DNA of 64,000 bases, taken from NCBI GenBank assembly GCA_964499285.1, contig CAZCLA010000002.1, forward strand, positions 1 through 64,000, written 5' to 3'. The notes below the pieces were generated by a model. That model saw nothing but the letters and a program-made list of their open reading frames with translations. It was not told the origin of the DNA and did not search any database. This document shows positions 7,865 through 16,276 of this stretch, piece by piece (the first letter of the stretch is position 1; every line of letters begins with the position of its first letter). The stretch is from JAGFIY01 sp964499285 (GTDB taxonomy: Bacteria > Bacteroidota > Ignavibacteria > Ignavibacteriales > Melioribacteraceae). The translations under genes were made by a program, and so were the position numbers.

Positions 7865-10288
7865 TCAATCGTCAGAAGGCAGCAGGACAAGCTTGTAGCA
7901 ATCCGAATCTTCAAATTTTTTCTTGTCGTGCTTCATCATCAAATACTCTCCTTTCAGCCAAAGCTCTGTCATATCTCTGTAATGATCGCTAAATGGATTT
8001 CCCGACTGTCCGGTTGGCAGGACAAAATAGAATTTTTCGGGATCTGCAAAATCGTAAATAAACCGCATTGAAGGTCCCAACTTAACATCAAACGGCTGTT
8101 GGAAAGAATATTCCATATTATTAACGGTCGTTCCATCTCCACTCATTTCAAAAGGACCAATATCGAAAAAGTAATCGGCAATTTTTGATTGACCGCTAAA
8201 AAGATGTTTAAAAGTTAATGTATGTATTCTCCCCCATTGCCATTCGCTAATATCTTTTCCGAATTTGTTTTCAAGCTGAACTAGTGCATCAATCAAACTT
8301 TTTCTAACAATGTCGTTTTTTGATTCGATAGTTTCGGTATTTATATTATCGAACCATGTTGAATATTTCTGTTTAAGTAATTCAGTTACTTTTCTGTAAG
8401 GAATGTTTGCAATAAATATATATTCATCAAATAGGTTTTTACCCATCTCATCAAGAAATATATTTTCAATAAACTTTTGATAGAAGCTCGCATAAATTGA
8501 GGGTGTTTGACTTTCCTTCTCAAAGTTAAAGTCCCAGTTTTTAAGCAACGCTAAGGCAGTACTAAGATTAACATCATTTATTTCAGCATTATCAAACGCC
8601 TCGATGATGTATGGTACAATTTCAGAAGCATAGTGGGAATAAACATCATTTTGATATTTCATAAAATCGTGAACCGAATGAATTTCATTTTGTTGAAGCA
8701 GTTCATAGATTCTTTGAATTCTTGAAGGAGGCTCCCATAGATTTGATATGTGATATTTAAAATCCTTAACAGTTTTATTGTTCGCAGTTGCAATAAATCC
8801 AGAGGAAGGATTTGAGAACATCGGCATTTCTTCAAAAGCTACAAAACCAGTCCAATCATTAGATGAATCTGTTCCGTCAAAAATGAAAGTTGTGGAATTC
8901 GTTTTTCTAACAGGCAGTTTAGCTGCACATACATATCCAATATTCCCATCTTTATCAGCATAGACAAAATTTTGTCCGGGTGCCGTAAATTTTTCAGCGC
9001 CAAGTTTGAATTCAGATTCGTTCTCAGAAAAATTTATATCATAAATCGCAGCAAGTTCAGTGTGAAATTCCAGTGCAGTCCAACGCATTGATATCTCAAG
9101 TTCGGTAAGAAGCGAATCATTATTGATTGATGAGTAAGGATGTATATGCGAAATTATTGGTCCACGGTGAGTCCATTTTGAAATCATTTCAATATTAGCA
9201 CTGTCTTTCACAAATATTGAATCGTTTTCAATTCTCAACTCGTGCCATTCATCGTCCAACAAATATTTAGATCTGGAACTATCCAGTTTTTCGATATAGA
9301 AATCCGCATCGTCTGCCATTACATTTGTCATTGTCCAACTTAAGTTCTCGTTTTTACCAATAACAATAACCGGTACTCCCGGAAGCGTAAACCCATCCAC
9401 ATCCCAATTTCTGCTTCTTATCGATACAACATACCACTTTGAAGGTGTTTGGAATGCTAAATGCGGATCATTTGCAATAATTGGTTTTCCGGAAGCAGAT
9501 TTTTGGCTTCCAACAACCCAGTTATTTGAACCAATGTGTGTTCCCGTAGTTCCTATAAATTCTCTGAACATTTTATCAGTATCAACAAAACCTTGGGGAA
9601 TTGGGGGAATCTTTGTAATAAATTCTGGGACTATTGTCGAAGCGTTTTCGTCAAAAGAGGGAATTATTTCTTTTACTTTTTCAACACCGAATTGTTGAAT
9701 TAAACTTGTAAATGCAATATCTGCCCACCAACTAATATTTAATTCCCAAGCTAAAAGTTTCCCAATTACAAGTGTGTGCTCCGGCAGCCATTTTTCAGGT
9801 TGATAATTTAAAAGCGAAAATTCAATCTGAAAATTTCCGTCAGCTTCTTTAATAAATGAATTTACTCCCGCAGCATATGCTTCGATGTGAGATTTATAAG
9901 GTTCTTCAAGATCTTTATATATCTGTTCTGCAATTTTTCCGAATCTCATTGATTTAAACATTCTATCGAAAGGAACCGTTTTTGTGCCAAGAACTTCACT
10001 TAATCTTCCGAATCCCACTCTGCGCATAATGTCCATCTGGAACAACCGCTCTTGAGCATGAAGAAAACCAAGTGCAAAAGCAGCATCCAGATCCGAATTT
10101 GCACGAATGTATGGCACGGCATATTCATCCCGATAAATTTCCACCGTGTTCTCAATACCGGAAAGTATTATTTTCCCATCATAAACAGGAAGTGAGCTTT
10201 TGAGCAGATAATTCGCAATTCCTAATGCTATTGCTAAAAAAATAATCCCTAATAGCAAAAGGAATAATATTTTTCTTAAAAACTTCAT
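7865..10288 (-). CDS. penicillin acylase family protein (secreted Ntn-hydrolase)
   Basis: This protein of about 807 residues is an Ntn-hydrolase of the penicillin G/acyl-homoserine-lactone acylase family. It has an N-terminal membrane/signal helix (MKFLRKILFLLLLG) and the family opening DEYAVPYIRANSDLDAAFALGFLHAQERLFQ in two pieces. The autocatalytic cleavage site is GSNNW; the Ser, about residue 254, becomes the N-terminal nucleophile of the beta chain. It also has IANDPHL and a C-terminal QSGNPFSDHYRDM region. The ATG at 10288 is preferred to the TTG at 10294. The natural substrate is unknown; many relatives act on acylated amino compounds rather than penicillin. Confidence 0.9.
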   Translation of the reverse strand: MKFLRKILFLLLLGIIFLAIALGIANYLLKSSLPVYDGKIILSGIENTVEIYRDEYAVPYIRANSDLDAAFALGFLHAQERLFQMDIMRRVGFGRLSEVLGTKTVPFDRMFKSMRFGKIAEQIYKDLEEPYKSHIEAYAAGVNSFIKEADGNFQIEFSLLNYQPEKWLPEHTLVIGKLLAWELNISWWADIAFTSLIQQFGVEKVKEIIPSFDENASTIVPEFITKIPPIPQGFVDTDKMFREFIGTTGTHIGSNNWVVGSQKSASGKPIIANDPHLAFQTPSKWYVVSIRSRNWDVDGFTLPGVPVIVIGKNENLSWTMTNVMADDADFYIEKLDSSRSKYLLDDEWHELRIENDSIFVKDSANIEMISKWTHRGPIISHIHPYSSINNDSLLTELEISMRWTALEFHTELAAIYDINFSENESEFKLGAEKFTAPGQNFVYADKDGNIGYVCAAKLPVRKTNSTTFIFDGTDSSNDWTGFVAFEEMPMFSNPSSGFIATANNKTVKDFKYHISNLWEPPSRIQRIYELLQQNEIHSVHDFMKYQNDVYSHYASEIVPYIIEAFDNAEINDVNLSTALALLKNWDFNFEKESQTPSIYASFYQKFIENIFLDEMGKNLFDEYIFIANIPYRKVTELLKQKYSTWFDNINTETIESKNDIVRKSLIDALVQLENKFGKDISEWQWGRIHTLTFKHLFSGQSKIADYFFDIGPFEMSGDGTTVNNMEYSFQQPFDVKLGPSMRFIYDFADPEKFYFVLPTGQSGNPFSDHYRDMTELWLKGEYLMMKHDKKKFEDSDCYKLVLLPSDD

Positions 10289-10469
10289 GTTCAAAACTGT
10301 CTATTCATTTAGGAGGATCATCTCGATTAGCTGATAAGAACTCAAAATTAATTAGTTAACATAGATATTAATGTAATCAATCATTCATCTGCGACAGCAA
10401 ATTAACACTATTTTCATTCCTTTGCATACGAATTTCACCGATAAAAATCCGGCATTCATCGAAAAATTA

Positions 10470-10498
10470 TTAACAAACGGTTGCAGCGACATTATATT
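10470..10498 (+). promoter_or_regulatory. promoter of the LiaF-like/two-component operon
   Basis: TTAACA (10470-10475) and TATATT (10493-10498) are spaced 17 bp. The predicted start near 10505 leaves a leader of about 25 nt. GGAGG (10520-10524) lies 5 nt before the ATG at 10530. Confidence 0.6.
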
Positions 10499-10529
10499 TG
10501 CCACAGATAAAAAAACATAGGAGGAAATT

Positions 10530-11207
10530 ATGCCGAGCGATAGAGGAACAACAGCAAGATTAATTATCGGCTCATTTCTGATCATTATCGGAGCACTTTT
10601 TCTGTTAGATAATTTCGGATATTTTGAACTTGAGCTTCCGTACGAAATCGGAAGATATTTGTTCCGGTGGCAGTCGATAATTATTATTATAGGAATCATA
10701 ATTTACTTTGCCAGCCATAGTAAATCTACGGGCACTGTTTTAATTATCATAGGATTAATTGGATTTTTCCCCGAGTTCTGGCCACTGCTGCTCGTTTTGA
10801 TTGGAGTTTACATTATTTATAAAAAAAATAAAACTGAAAATGAATCCTCTTATAAAACGGATGACAAACTGATTTTTGATGACCTGGCTGTTTTCGGCGG
10901 GCATAAGAAAAGTATTGACAGCAGTAATTTTGTGGGTGGAAAATCGACATCTATTTTCGGAGGTTCAGAACTTGATCTTCGAAACAGCAAACTGGCTGAA
11001 GGAAGACAAGTAATTGATGTTCTTTCAATTTTCGGAGGTTCGACTTTCTTCATACCAAGTGATTGGAATGTTGAAATTGATGTATTTGCAATATTCGGAG
11101 GATTCTCAGATAAAAGAAGAAAAGATCCCAACATACCTGTCGATGATAAAACAAAACTTGTCTTTAAAGGATTAGTTATCTTCGGCGGCGGTGAAGTAAA
11201 AAATTAA
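10530..11207 (+). CDS. LiaF-like envelope-stress membrane protein, copy 1
   Basis: A 225-residue protein has an N-terminal block of short hydrophobic helices (about residues 10-100, LiaI/DUF5668-like). A cytoplasmic C-terminal domain of the LiaF/DUF2154 type is built from repeated IFGG turns (AVFGG, SIFGG twice, AIFGG, VIFGG), predicting a beta-helical or bactofilin-like fold. LiaF proteins modulate envelope-stress kinases. Here the gene starts a probable four-gene operon ending in a LytS-type kinase and a LytTR regulator, consistent with a sensing or repressing role. Confidence 0.8.
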   Translation: MPSDRGTTARLIIGSFLIIIGALFLLDNFGYFELELPYEIGRYLFRWQSIIIIIGIIIYFASHSKSTGTVLIIIGLIGFFPEFWPLLLVLIGVYIIYKKNKTENESSYKTDDKLIFDDLAVFGGHKKSIDSSNFVGGKSTSIFGGSELDLRNSKLAEGRQVIDVLSIFGGSTFFIPSDWNVEIDVFAIFGGFSDKRRKDPNIPVDDKTKLVFKGLVIFGGGEVKN

Positions 11208-11224
11208 TTTAAGCGGAGGCTGAA

Positions 11225-11929
11225 ATGAAAAATTCAAACGGAAGAATCTGGATAGGACTTATATTCATTATCCTCGGCTCTCTGATGATATTGGATAATA
11301 TCCACTTTTTATATTTCGATCTGTTCTCTTGGCCTGTCATAATGATTGTTGTGGGAGCCATCGTTCTTGCCAATTCAAAGGACAGCACATTAGGATACGC
11401 ACTTATAGTGATTGGAGGAATCTGGCTTTCAGCCAGGCTTTTCGGTTACAATTTCGGAAACCTAATTGAAGATTACTGGCCAATTATTCTTGTTCTTCTT
11501 GGAATCTTCATAATAGTTAAAAGCAGCAAAAACAATTCTGGAAAAGAACAAGAATCGAAATTTGAAGAAGAAATAGAGACAAGCAGAGACGAGATTGATG
11601 TCGCAGCAATTTTAAGCGCTCGAAAAGTGAAGGTCGATTCAAAAAATTTTCGGGGCGGAAAAATTACTTGTTTTATGGGCGGAGTCGATTTAGATCTGAT
11701 TTATGCCGAACTTAAAGATGGTGTGCAAACATTGGATCTGATTGCAATTTTTGGCGGCTTCGATATTTATTTACCCAAAGAATGGAATGTTAATATCAAA
11801 GTAACATCAATTTTTGGAGGATTTTCAGATAAGCGAAGAAAAGACAGTCAAATAATCCCAAGCCCGGATAAAGTTTTGGAAATTAAAGGTTTAGTACTTT
11901 TCGGCGGCGGCGACTTAAAGAACGGTTGA
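11225..11929 (+). CDS. LiaF-like envelope-stress membrane protein, copy 2
   Basis: This 234-residue paralogue of the gene just upstream has the same architecture: several membrane helices (about residues 8-102), a charged linker (SKFEEEIETSRDEID) and a C-terminal domain with FMGG, AIFGGFD and SIFGGFSDKRRKD turns. GGFSDKRRKD is identical in both copies, so this is a tandem duplication. GGAGG lies 7 nt before the ATG. The kinase gene starts 2 bp after its stop, so all four genes are probably one transcript. Confidence 0.8.
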   Translation: MKNSNGRIWIGLIFIILGSLMILDNIHFLYFDLFSWPVIMIVVGAIVLANSKDSTLGYALIVIGGIWLSARLFGYNFGNLIEDYWPIILVLLGIFIIVKSSKNNSGKEQESKFEEEIETSRDEIDVAAILSARKVKVDSKNFRGGKITCFMGGVDLDLIYAELKDGVQTLDLIAIFGGFDIYLPKEWNVNIKVTSIFGGFSDKRRKDSQIIPSPDKVLEIKGLVLFGGGDLKNG

Positions 11930-11931
11930 TT

Positions 11932-13005
11932 ATGCTGAATCCAATTTTTCAAAATCGACAATATATAGCTGTTTATTTCGCACTCTGGATTTTGGTTTCT
12001 GCAATCCATTTCAGTGCATTGCATTTAATAATCGGTATTGAAATGTATCCAGCATTGGCCGATAGTGTTTTTTATAGCGCTTTTTACTCATTACTTGGCT
12101 TAAGTTTTTGGTACATAACTAAATATATTTCGCTTGAGGATAATAGACCGTTCAGACTCGTTGGGAATCACCTTGCCGCAGCAATTGTTTCATCGGCTAT
12201 TTGGGTAATTGGCGGTTATTATGTTTTGCAGCGGATAACTGAAAGTGATTTAATATACTCGGAATTTTTATTCTCTTCGTTGATATGGCGGTTCTTTATC
12301 GGAATACTATTTTATACGATTATCAACGCTCTCAACTACACACTAATGTACTATGCAAATTTTAGAGAAAAATTACTCAAAGAGACTGAGTTAAGTTCTT
12401 TGGTCCAAGAAGCCGAATTAAAAACATTAAAATACCAGATAAATCCTCATTTTATTTTTAACAGTTTGAACTCGATTAGTTCATTGACAATTTCAGAGCC
12501 GAAAAAAGCACAGGAAATGACAATTAAACTAAGCAGTTTTTTAAGGAGCACACTCTCAAAAAACGAAAAACAGCTAACCAAACTTAAAGACGAGCTGCAC
12601 AACACACGAGTCTATCTCGATATCGAAAAAATTCGTTTTGAGGATAAATTTGAATTTAGAGAAATTGTAAAAGACGAATTCCTCAATCAGGAAATACCAA
12701 GTATGCTGCTTCAGCCAATATTTGAAAATGCGATTAAACATGGAGTTTACGAAAGTATAGAAAAAGTGCTGATATCTATTGAAGCCGAAATTGAGAGAGA
12801 TTATCTTAAACTAACAATAAAAAACAATTACGATCCGGAAGCAGTCGCAAAAAGCGGTGAAGGTATCGGATTGAAAAACATTTCGAAAAGATTACAATTG
12901 ATGTACAACCAAGAAAATTTAATTACTACATCAAAAAATGGTGGTATTTTTACTGTAAAAATTTATATTCCATTATCCAACGGAGTTAAAGATGGAAAAA
13001 ATTAG
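11932..13005 (+). CDS. LytS/YehU-family sensor histidine kinase
   Basis: A membrane sensor kinase of about 357 residues has four N-terminal hydrophobic helices (about residues 12-140) and a short coiled coil. The His_kinase domain has phospho-acceptor His173 in QINPHFIFNSLNS. An HATPase_c domain carries the N-box FENAIKHG and the GEGIGLKNISKRL lid. The ATG at 11932 is preferred over the in-frame TTG at 11926, which would overlap the previous stop. It overlaps the response regulator gene by 14 bp. The pairing with LiaF-like proteins points to envelope stress. Confidence 0.9.
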   Translation: MLNPIFQNRQYIAVYFALWILVSAIHFSALHLIIGIEMYPALADSVFYSAFYSLLGLSFWYITKYISLEDNRPFRLVGNHLAAAIVSSAIWVIGGYYVLQRITESDLIYSEFLFSSLIWRFFIGILFYTIINALNYTLMYYANFREKLLKETELSSLVQEAELKTLKYQINPHFIFNSLNSISSLTISEPKKAQEMTIKLSSFLRSTLSKNEKQLTKLKDELHNTRVYLDIEKIRFEDKFEFREIVKDEFLNQEIPSMLLQPIFENAIKHGVYESIEKVLISIEAEIERDYLKLTIKNNYDPEAVAKSGEGIGLKNISKRLQLMYNQENLITTSKNGGIFTVKIYIPLSNGVKDGKN

Positions 13006-13744
13006 AGTAGTAGTAATTGACGACGAACGGCTAGCTCGAGATATTCTAAAAAATTATATATACGAACATCCACAATTAGAAATTATTGCGGAGTGTCAGA
13101 ACGGTTTTGAAGGCATTAAAGTAATAAACGAGCAAAAACCGGATTTAATATTTCTTGATATTCAGATGCCGAAAATAACAGGATTTGAAATGCTCGAGTT
13201 GATTGACGATCCCCCATTCGTAATTTTTACAACAGCCTACGATCAGTATGCAATCAAAGCTTTTGAAGTTAATGCTGTGGACTATCTCCTTAAACCTTTT
13301 GCTTATGATAGATTTGACGAAGCATTGATCAAAGCATTGGAAAAAATAAAGTCGAATGCAGAAGCGGAGGGAAAAACAACTGCAATAGAGAAAGCAGTTG
13401 ATGAAACAGTCGAATTTTTAGAACGAATTGTTGTTAAAGACAAACTTAACATTTCAATCATTCCTGTCTCGGATATTATTTACCTGGAAGCACAAAATGA
13501 TTATGTCCAAATAGTGAGCCGTCAAGGAAAATTTTTAAAACAGAAGACTATGAAGTTTTTTGAGAAACACTTAAATCCACAACAATTTGTTAGAATTCAC
13601 AGAAGTTACATATCAAGTATTGCTAATATAAAACAGCTCCAGTTATTGGAAAAAGATACATATAGGGCTACTCTCTCGAGTGGAGAAAAACTTCCCGTAA
13701 GTAAAACCGGTTATTCTAAATTAAGACGGTTATTCGATCAATAA
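12992..13744 (+). CDS. LytTR-family response regulator
   Basis: A 250-residue two-domain regulator. The receiver (1-120) has the acidic pair Asp10/Asp11, phospho-acceptor Asp56 in LIFLDIQMPK, and VDYLLKPF near residue 103. A linker follows, then the LytTR DNA-binding domain (about 145-250) with YLEAQNDYVQIV and FVRIHRSYISSIANI. It is the partner of the overlapping kinase. LytTR regulators usually control envelope, adhesion or secreted functions. Targets are unknown but may include its own operon. Confidence 0.92.
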   Translation: MEKIRVVVIDDERLARDILKNYIYEHPQLEIIAECQNGFEGIKVINEQKPDLIFLDIQMPKITGFEMLELIDDPPFVIFTTAYDQYAIKAFEVNAVDYLLKPFAYDRFDEALIKALEKIKSNAEAEGKTTAIEKAVDETVEFLERIVVKDKLNISIIPVSDIIYLEAQNDYVQIVSRQGKFLKQKTMKFFEKHLNPQQFVRIHRSYISSIANIKQLQLLEKDTYRATLSSGEKLPVSKTGYSKLRRLFDQ

Positions 13745-13838
13745 GATACGCTGATTAAAAACATGTGAGAAAACCTTCGTACTGCCTCAACATTATTATT
13801 TATGCAAAACACAAAATCTGTTTTCATCACTCCTTTAA

Positions 13839-13867
13839 TTGAAGTTTAGATTCACTATAACTATATT
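13839..13867 (+). promoter_or_regulatory. promoter of the aldehyde dehydrogenase gene
   Basis: TTGAAG (13839-13844) and TATATT (13862-13867) are spaced 17 bp. The predicted start is about 20 nt before the ATG at 13896. The ribosome binding site is weak (GAGGCG, 13885-13890). Confidence 0.5.
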
Positions 13868-13895
13868 TTGTTTTGAAAAGTTTTGAGGCGAAAAA

Positions 13896-15482
13896 ATGAA
13901 CGTTGACCGTGATCTTCAATCTATTCAGCAAGTAAGAGAACTTACGGCTGCTGCAAAAGATGCACAAAAAGAATTCAAATACTTCAGCCAATCTCAAGTA
14001 GATAAAATAATTAAAGCTATGGCGGATGCCGGTTATAAAGCATCGGATAAATTGGCAAAAATGGCACACGAAGAAACCGGCTTCGGAAAAGTTGAGGATA
14101 AAATCACTAAAAATCAGTTCGGAACAAAAAATGTTTACGAATCGATAAAAGATCTCAAAACCGTGGGTGTTATTGCATCAGAAAAGAACGGTAAACTATT
14201 AAAAATTGCTGAACCAATGGGAGTAGTTGCCGCATTAATTCCTTCAACAAATCCAACTTCCACGGCAATGTTTAAATCATTGATTTCCTTAAAGTGCAGA
14301 AACGGAATCGTGGCAAGTCCGCACCCTAAAGCTCTAAACTGCACGAAAGAATCACTCGATATTATGCGAGAAGCTGCTGAAAAAGCCGGAGCTCCAAAAG
14401 GACTTATTCAATGTATGACAATTCCATCAATTGAGGGAACGGATGCATTGATGAAGGATCCAAACATCGCAGTGATACTTGCTACTGGAAGCACAGGGAT
14501 GGTAAAAGCTGCATACAGCACCGGCACGCCTGCTTACGGAGTAGGATCGGGAAATGTGCCGGCTTTCATCGAAAGGACTGCAAATTATCAAAAAGCGGTA
14601 GCCGATGTTTTATACGGAACTTCGTTCGATAATGGAACGCTTTGCAGTTCCGAGCAATCAATGATTGTCGATCGGCCAATTCTAGAAAGGGTTAGAGAAG
14701 AAGTACAGAGACAAGGTGGATATTTTGTTAACGAAGAAGAGAAGACTAAACTCGCAAAAGCCGTTACCAAGAATAATAGAATAAATGCAGATATTGTCGG
14801 CAAATCAGCTGCTTGGATAGCTAATTATGCCGGATTCTCAGTGCCGGATTCAACCAGAGTTCTTCTTGCTGACTGTGATCGTGTCGGAAAAGAAGAACCA
14901 TTGTCTATCGAAAAACTTTCTCCGATCCTTTCATTTTATGTTGTGGATGGATGGCTAGAAGGCTGTCATAAATGCATAGATCTTCTGGAATATGGGGGAA
15001 TAGGTCACACAATGGTTATACATTCAAATGACCAAGAAATTATCATGAAATTTGCACTTGAAAAACCGGCATTCAGAATTATTGTAAACTCGGTCAGCTC
15101 GTTGGGTGCAGTCGGTTATACTACTGCCCTTGCTCCTTCGATGACACTTGGTGTCGGCACTTGGGGCGGTTCAATTATAAGTGAAAATGTTACTGCCTCT
15201 CATCTGATGAATATAAAAACTCTTGCTTTTGAAGTTAATCCTGTTAACAGCGGAACTGTTGTGACATCATTGGATAAGTACGAAGCTCGATCTAAATTTG
15301 ACGGATCCGGAACTTTTGTAAATCAGATTGAGGATAGACTTAGAGCAAGAGCAGGAAACCCTATTGTTTCATTTCAGAAAAAAGATTATGCAGGTGTGCC
15401 TTCAAAAACGAAAACTTTCGGCGAAGGAATTTCTGAGGATGAAATTAAAAAAATCTTGAAAGAATTTAGTCCGAGAAAGTAA
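13896..15482 (+). CDS. CoA-acylating aldehyde dehydrogenase, PduP/EutE-like, with possible microcompartment-targeting tail
   Basis: This enzyme converts an aldehyde plus CoA and NAD+ to acyl-CoA. The 528-residue protein has the EutE/PduP/AdhE-N fold: EPMGVVAALIPSTNPTST (coenzyme region), ATGSTGMVKAAY, GVGSGNVPAFIE, and catalytic Cys250 in FDNGTLCSSEQS. It is about 60 residues longer than typical PduP. The extra C-terminal part is a linker ending in a short amphipathic helix, ISEDEIKKILKEF (512-524), which resembles encapsulation peptides of microcompartment enzymes. The gene appears monocistronic. The aldolase at 5191 and the EutN-like protein at 1171 are plausible partners. Confidence 0.88.
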   Translation: MNVDRDLQSIQQVRELTAAAKDAQKEFKYFSQSQVDKIIKAMADAGYKASDKLAKMAHEETGFGKVEDKITKNQFGTKNVYESIKDLKTVGVIASEKNGKLLKIAEPMGVVAALIPSTNPTSTAMFKSLISLKCRNGIVASPHPKALNCTKESLDIMREAAEKAGAPKGLIQCMTIPSIEGTDALMKDPNIAVILATGSTGMVKAAYSTGTPAYGVGSGNVPAFIERTANYQKAVADVLYGTSFDNGTLCSSEQSMIVDRPILERVREEVQRQGGYFVNEEEKTKLAKAVTKNNRINADIVGKSAAWIANYAGFSVPDSTRVLLADCDRVGKEEPLSIEKLSPILSFYVVDGWLEGCHKCIDLLEYGGIGHTMVIHSNDQEIIMKFALEKPAFRIIVNSVSSLGAVGYTTALAPSMTLGVGTWGGSIISENVTASHLMNIKTLAFEVNPVNSGTVVTSLDKYEARSKFDGSGTFVNQIEDRLRARAGNPIVSFQKKDYAGVPSKTKTFGEGISEDEIKKILKEFSPRK

Positions 15483-15526
15483 ATAGGATTCAGCATTTAT
15501 CAATACTCGAGTTAGCGAGGAACAAG

Positions 15527-16276
15527 TTAGTATCTGTCCAATTTAAATTTTTCTCCGAGATAGAGTTTTCTTACTTCTTCATCTTCGGCAAGCAGTTCAG
15601 CGGTTCCGTCTTTAAATATTTTTCCGTTTATTAAGATATAAGCCCTGTCGACTATACTCAATGTTTCGTGAACGTTGTGATCGGTTATTAGAATTCCGAT
15701 TCCTTTATGCTTTAAGTTAGCCACGATGTTCATTATATCCTCAACAGCTATTGGATCAACTCCAGCAAACGGTTCATCAAGAAGAATAAATTTAGGGTTC
15801 ATTGCAAGTGCTCGTGCAATTTCGGTTCGCCTTCTTTCACCTCCGCTAAGTTGAAAACCTAAGCTTTTACGGATATGCGTTATGTTCAACTCATCAAGAA
15901 GAACATTCATTTTCTCAATTCGATCGGATTTAGAAATTTTCAGCATTTGAAGTACTGCCATAATATTATCTTCTACACTCAAACGTCTAAAAACCGAAGC
16001 TTCTTGCGGAAGATAACCTATTCCCATTTTTGCTCTGTTGTACATCGCTTCTGAAGTAATTTCGTTATCGTCCAGAAAAACCCTTCCTGCATTAGGTTTG
16101 ATCATTCCAACGATCATATAAAACGTCGTTGTTTTCCCGGCACCGTTCGGGCCAAGCAGTCCTACAACCTCGCCTTGTGTTACATTAATTGATACTTTAT
16201 CGACGACCGTCCTTTTCTTGTATATCTTAACGAGATCTTTACTACTTAAATTTTGTTTTCCGTTTTTATTGTTCAT
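15527..16276 (-). CDS. lptB: LPS export ABC transporter ATP-binding protein
   Basis: LptB powers extraction of lipopolysaccharide from the inner membrane with LptF and LptG. The 249-residue protein has Walker A GPNGAGKTT, a Q-loop in YLPQEASVFRRLSVEDNI, signature LSGGERRR, Walker B FILLDEPFAGVDP and the H-loop ITDHNV. It is the last gene of a kds-lpt operon and overlaps the LptA-like gene by 4 bp. The LptF/LptG permeases are not in this window. Confidence 0.95.
   Translation of the reverse strand: MNNKNGKQNLSSKDLVKIYKKRTVVDKVSINVTQGEVVGLLGPNGAGKTTTFYMIVGMIKPNAGRVFLDDNEITSEAMYNRAKMGIGYLPQEASVFRRLSVEDNIMAVLQMLKISKSDRIEKMNVLLDELNITHIRKSLGFQLSGGERRRTEIARALAMNPKFILLDEPFAGVDPIAVEDIMNIVANLKHKGIGILITDHNVHETLSIVDRAYILINGKIFKDGTAELLAEDEEVRKLYLGEKFKLDRY

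Noticed and set aside
7865..10288. Antibiotic-resistance gene (penicillin acylase)
   Set aside because: The family is broad and the name historical; nothing in the sequence or neighbourhood indicates beta-lactam degradation.
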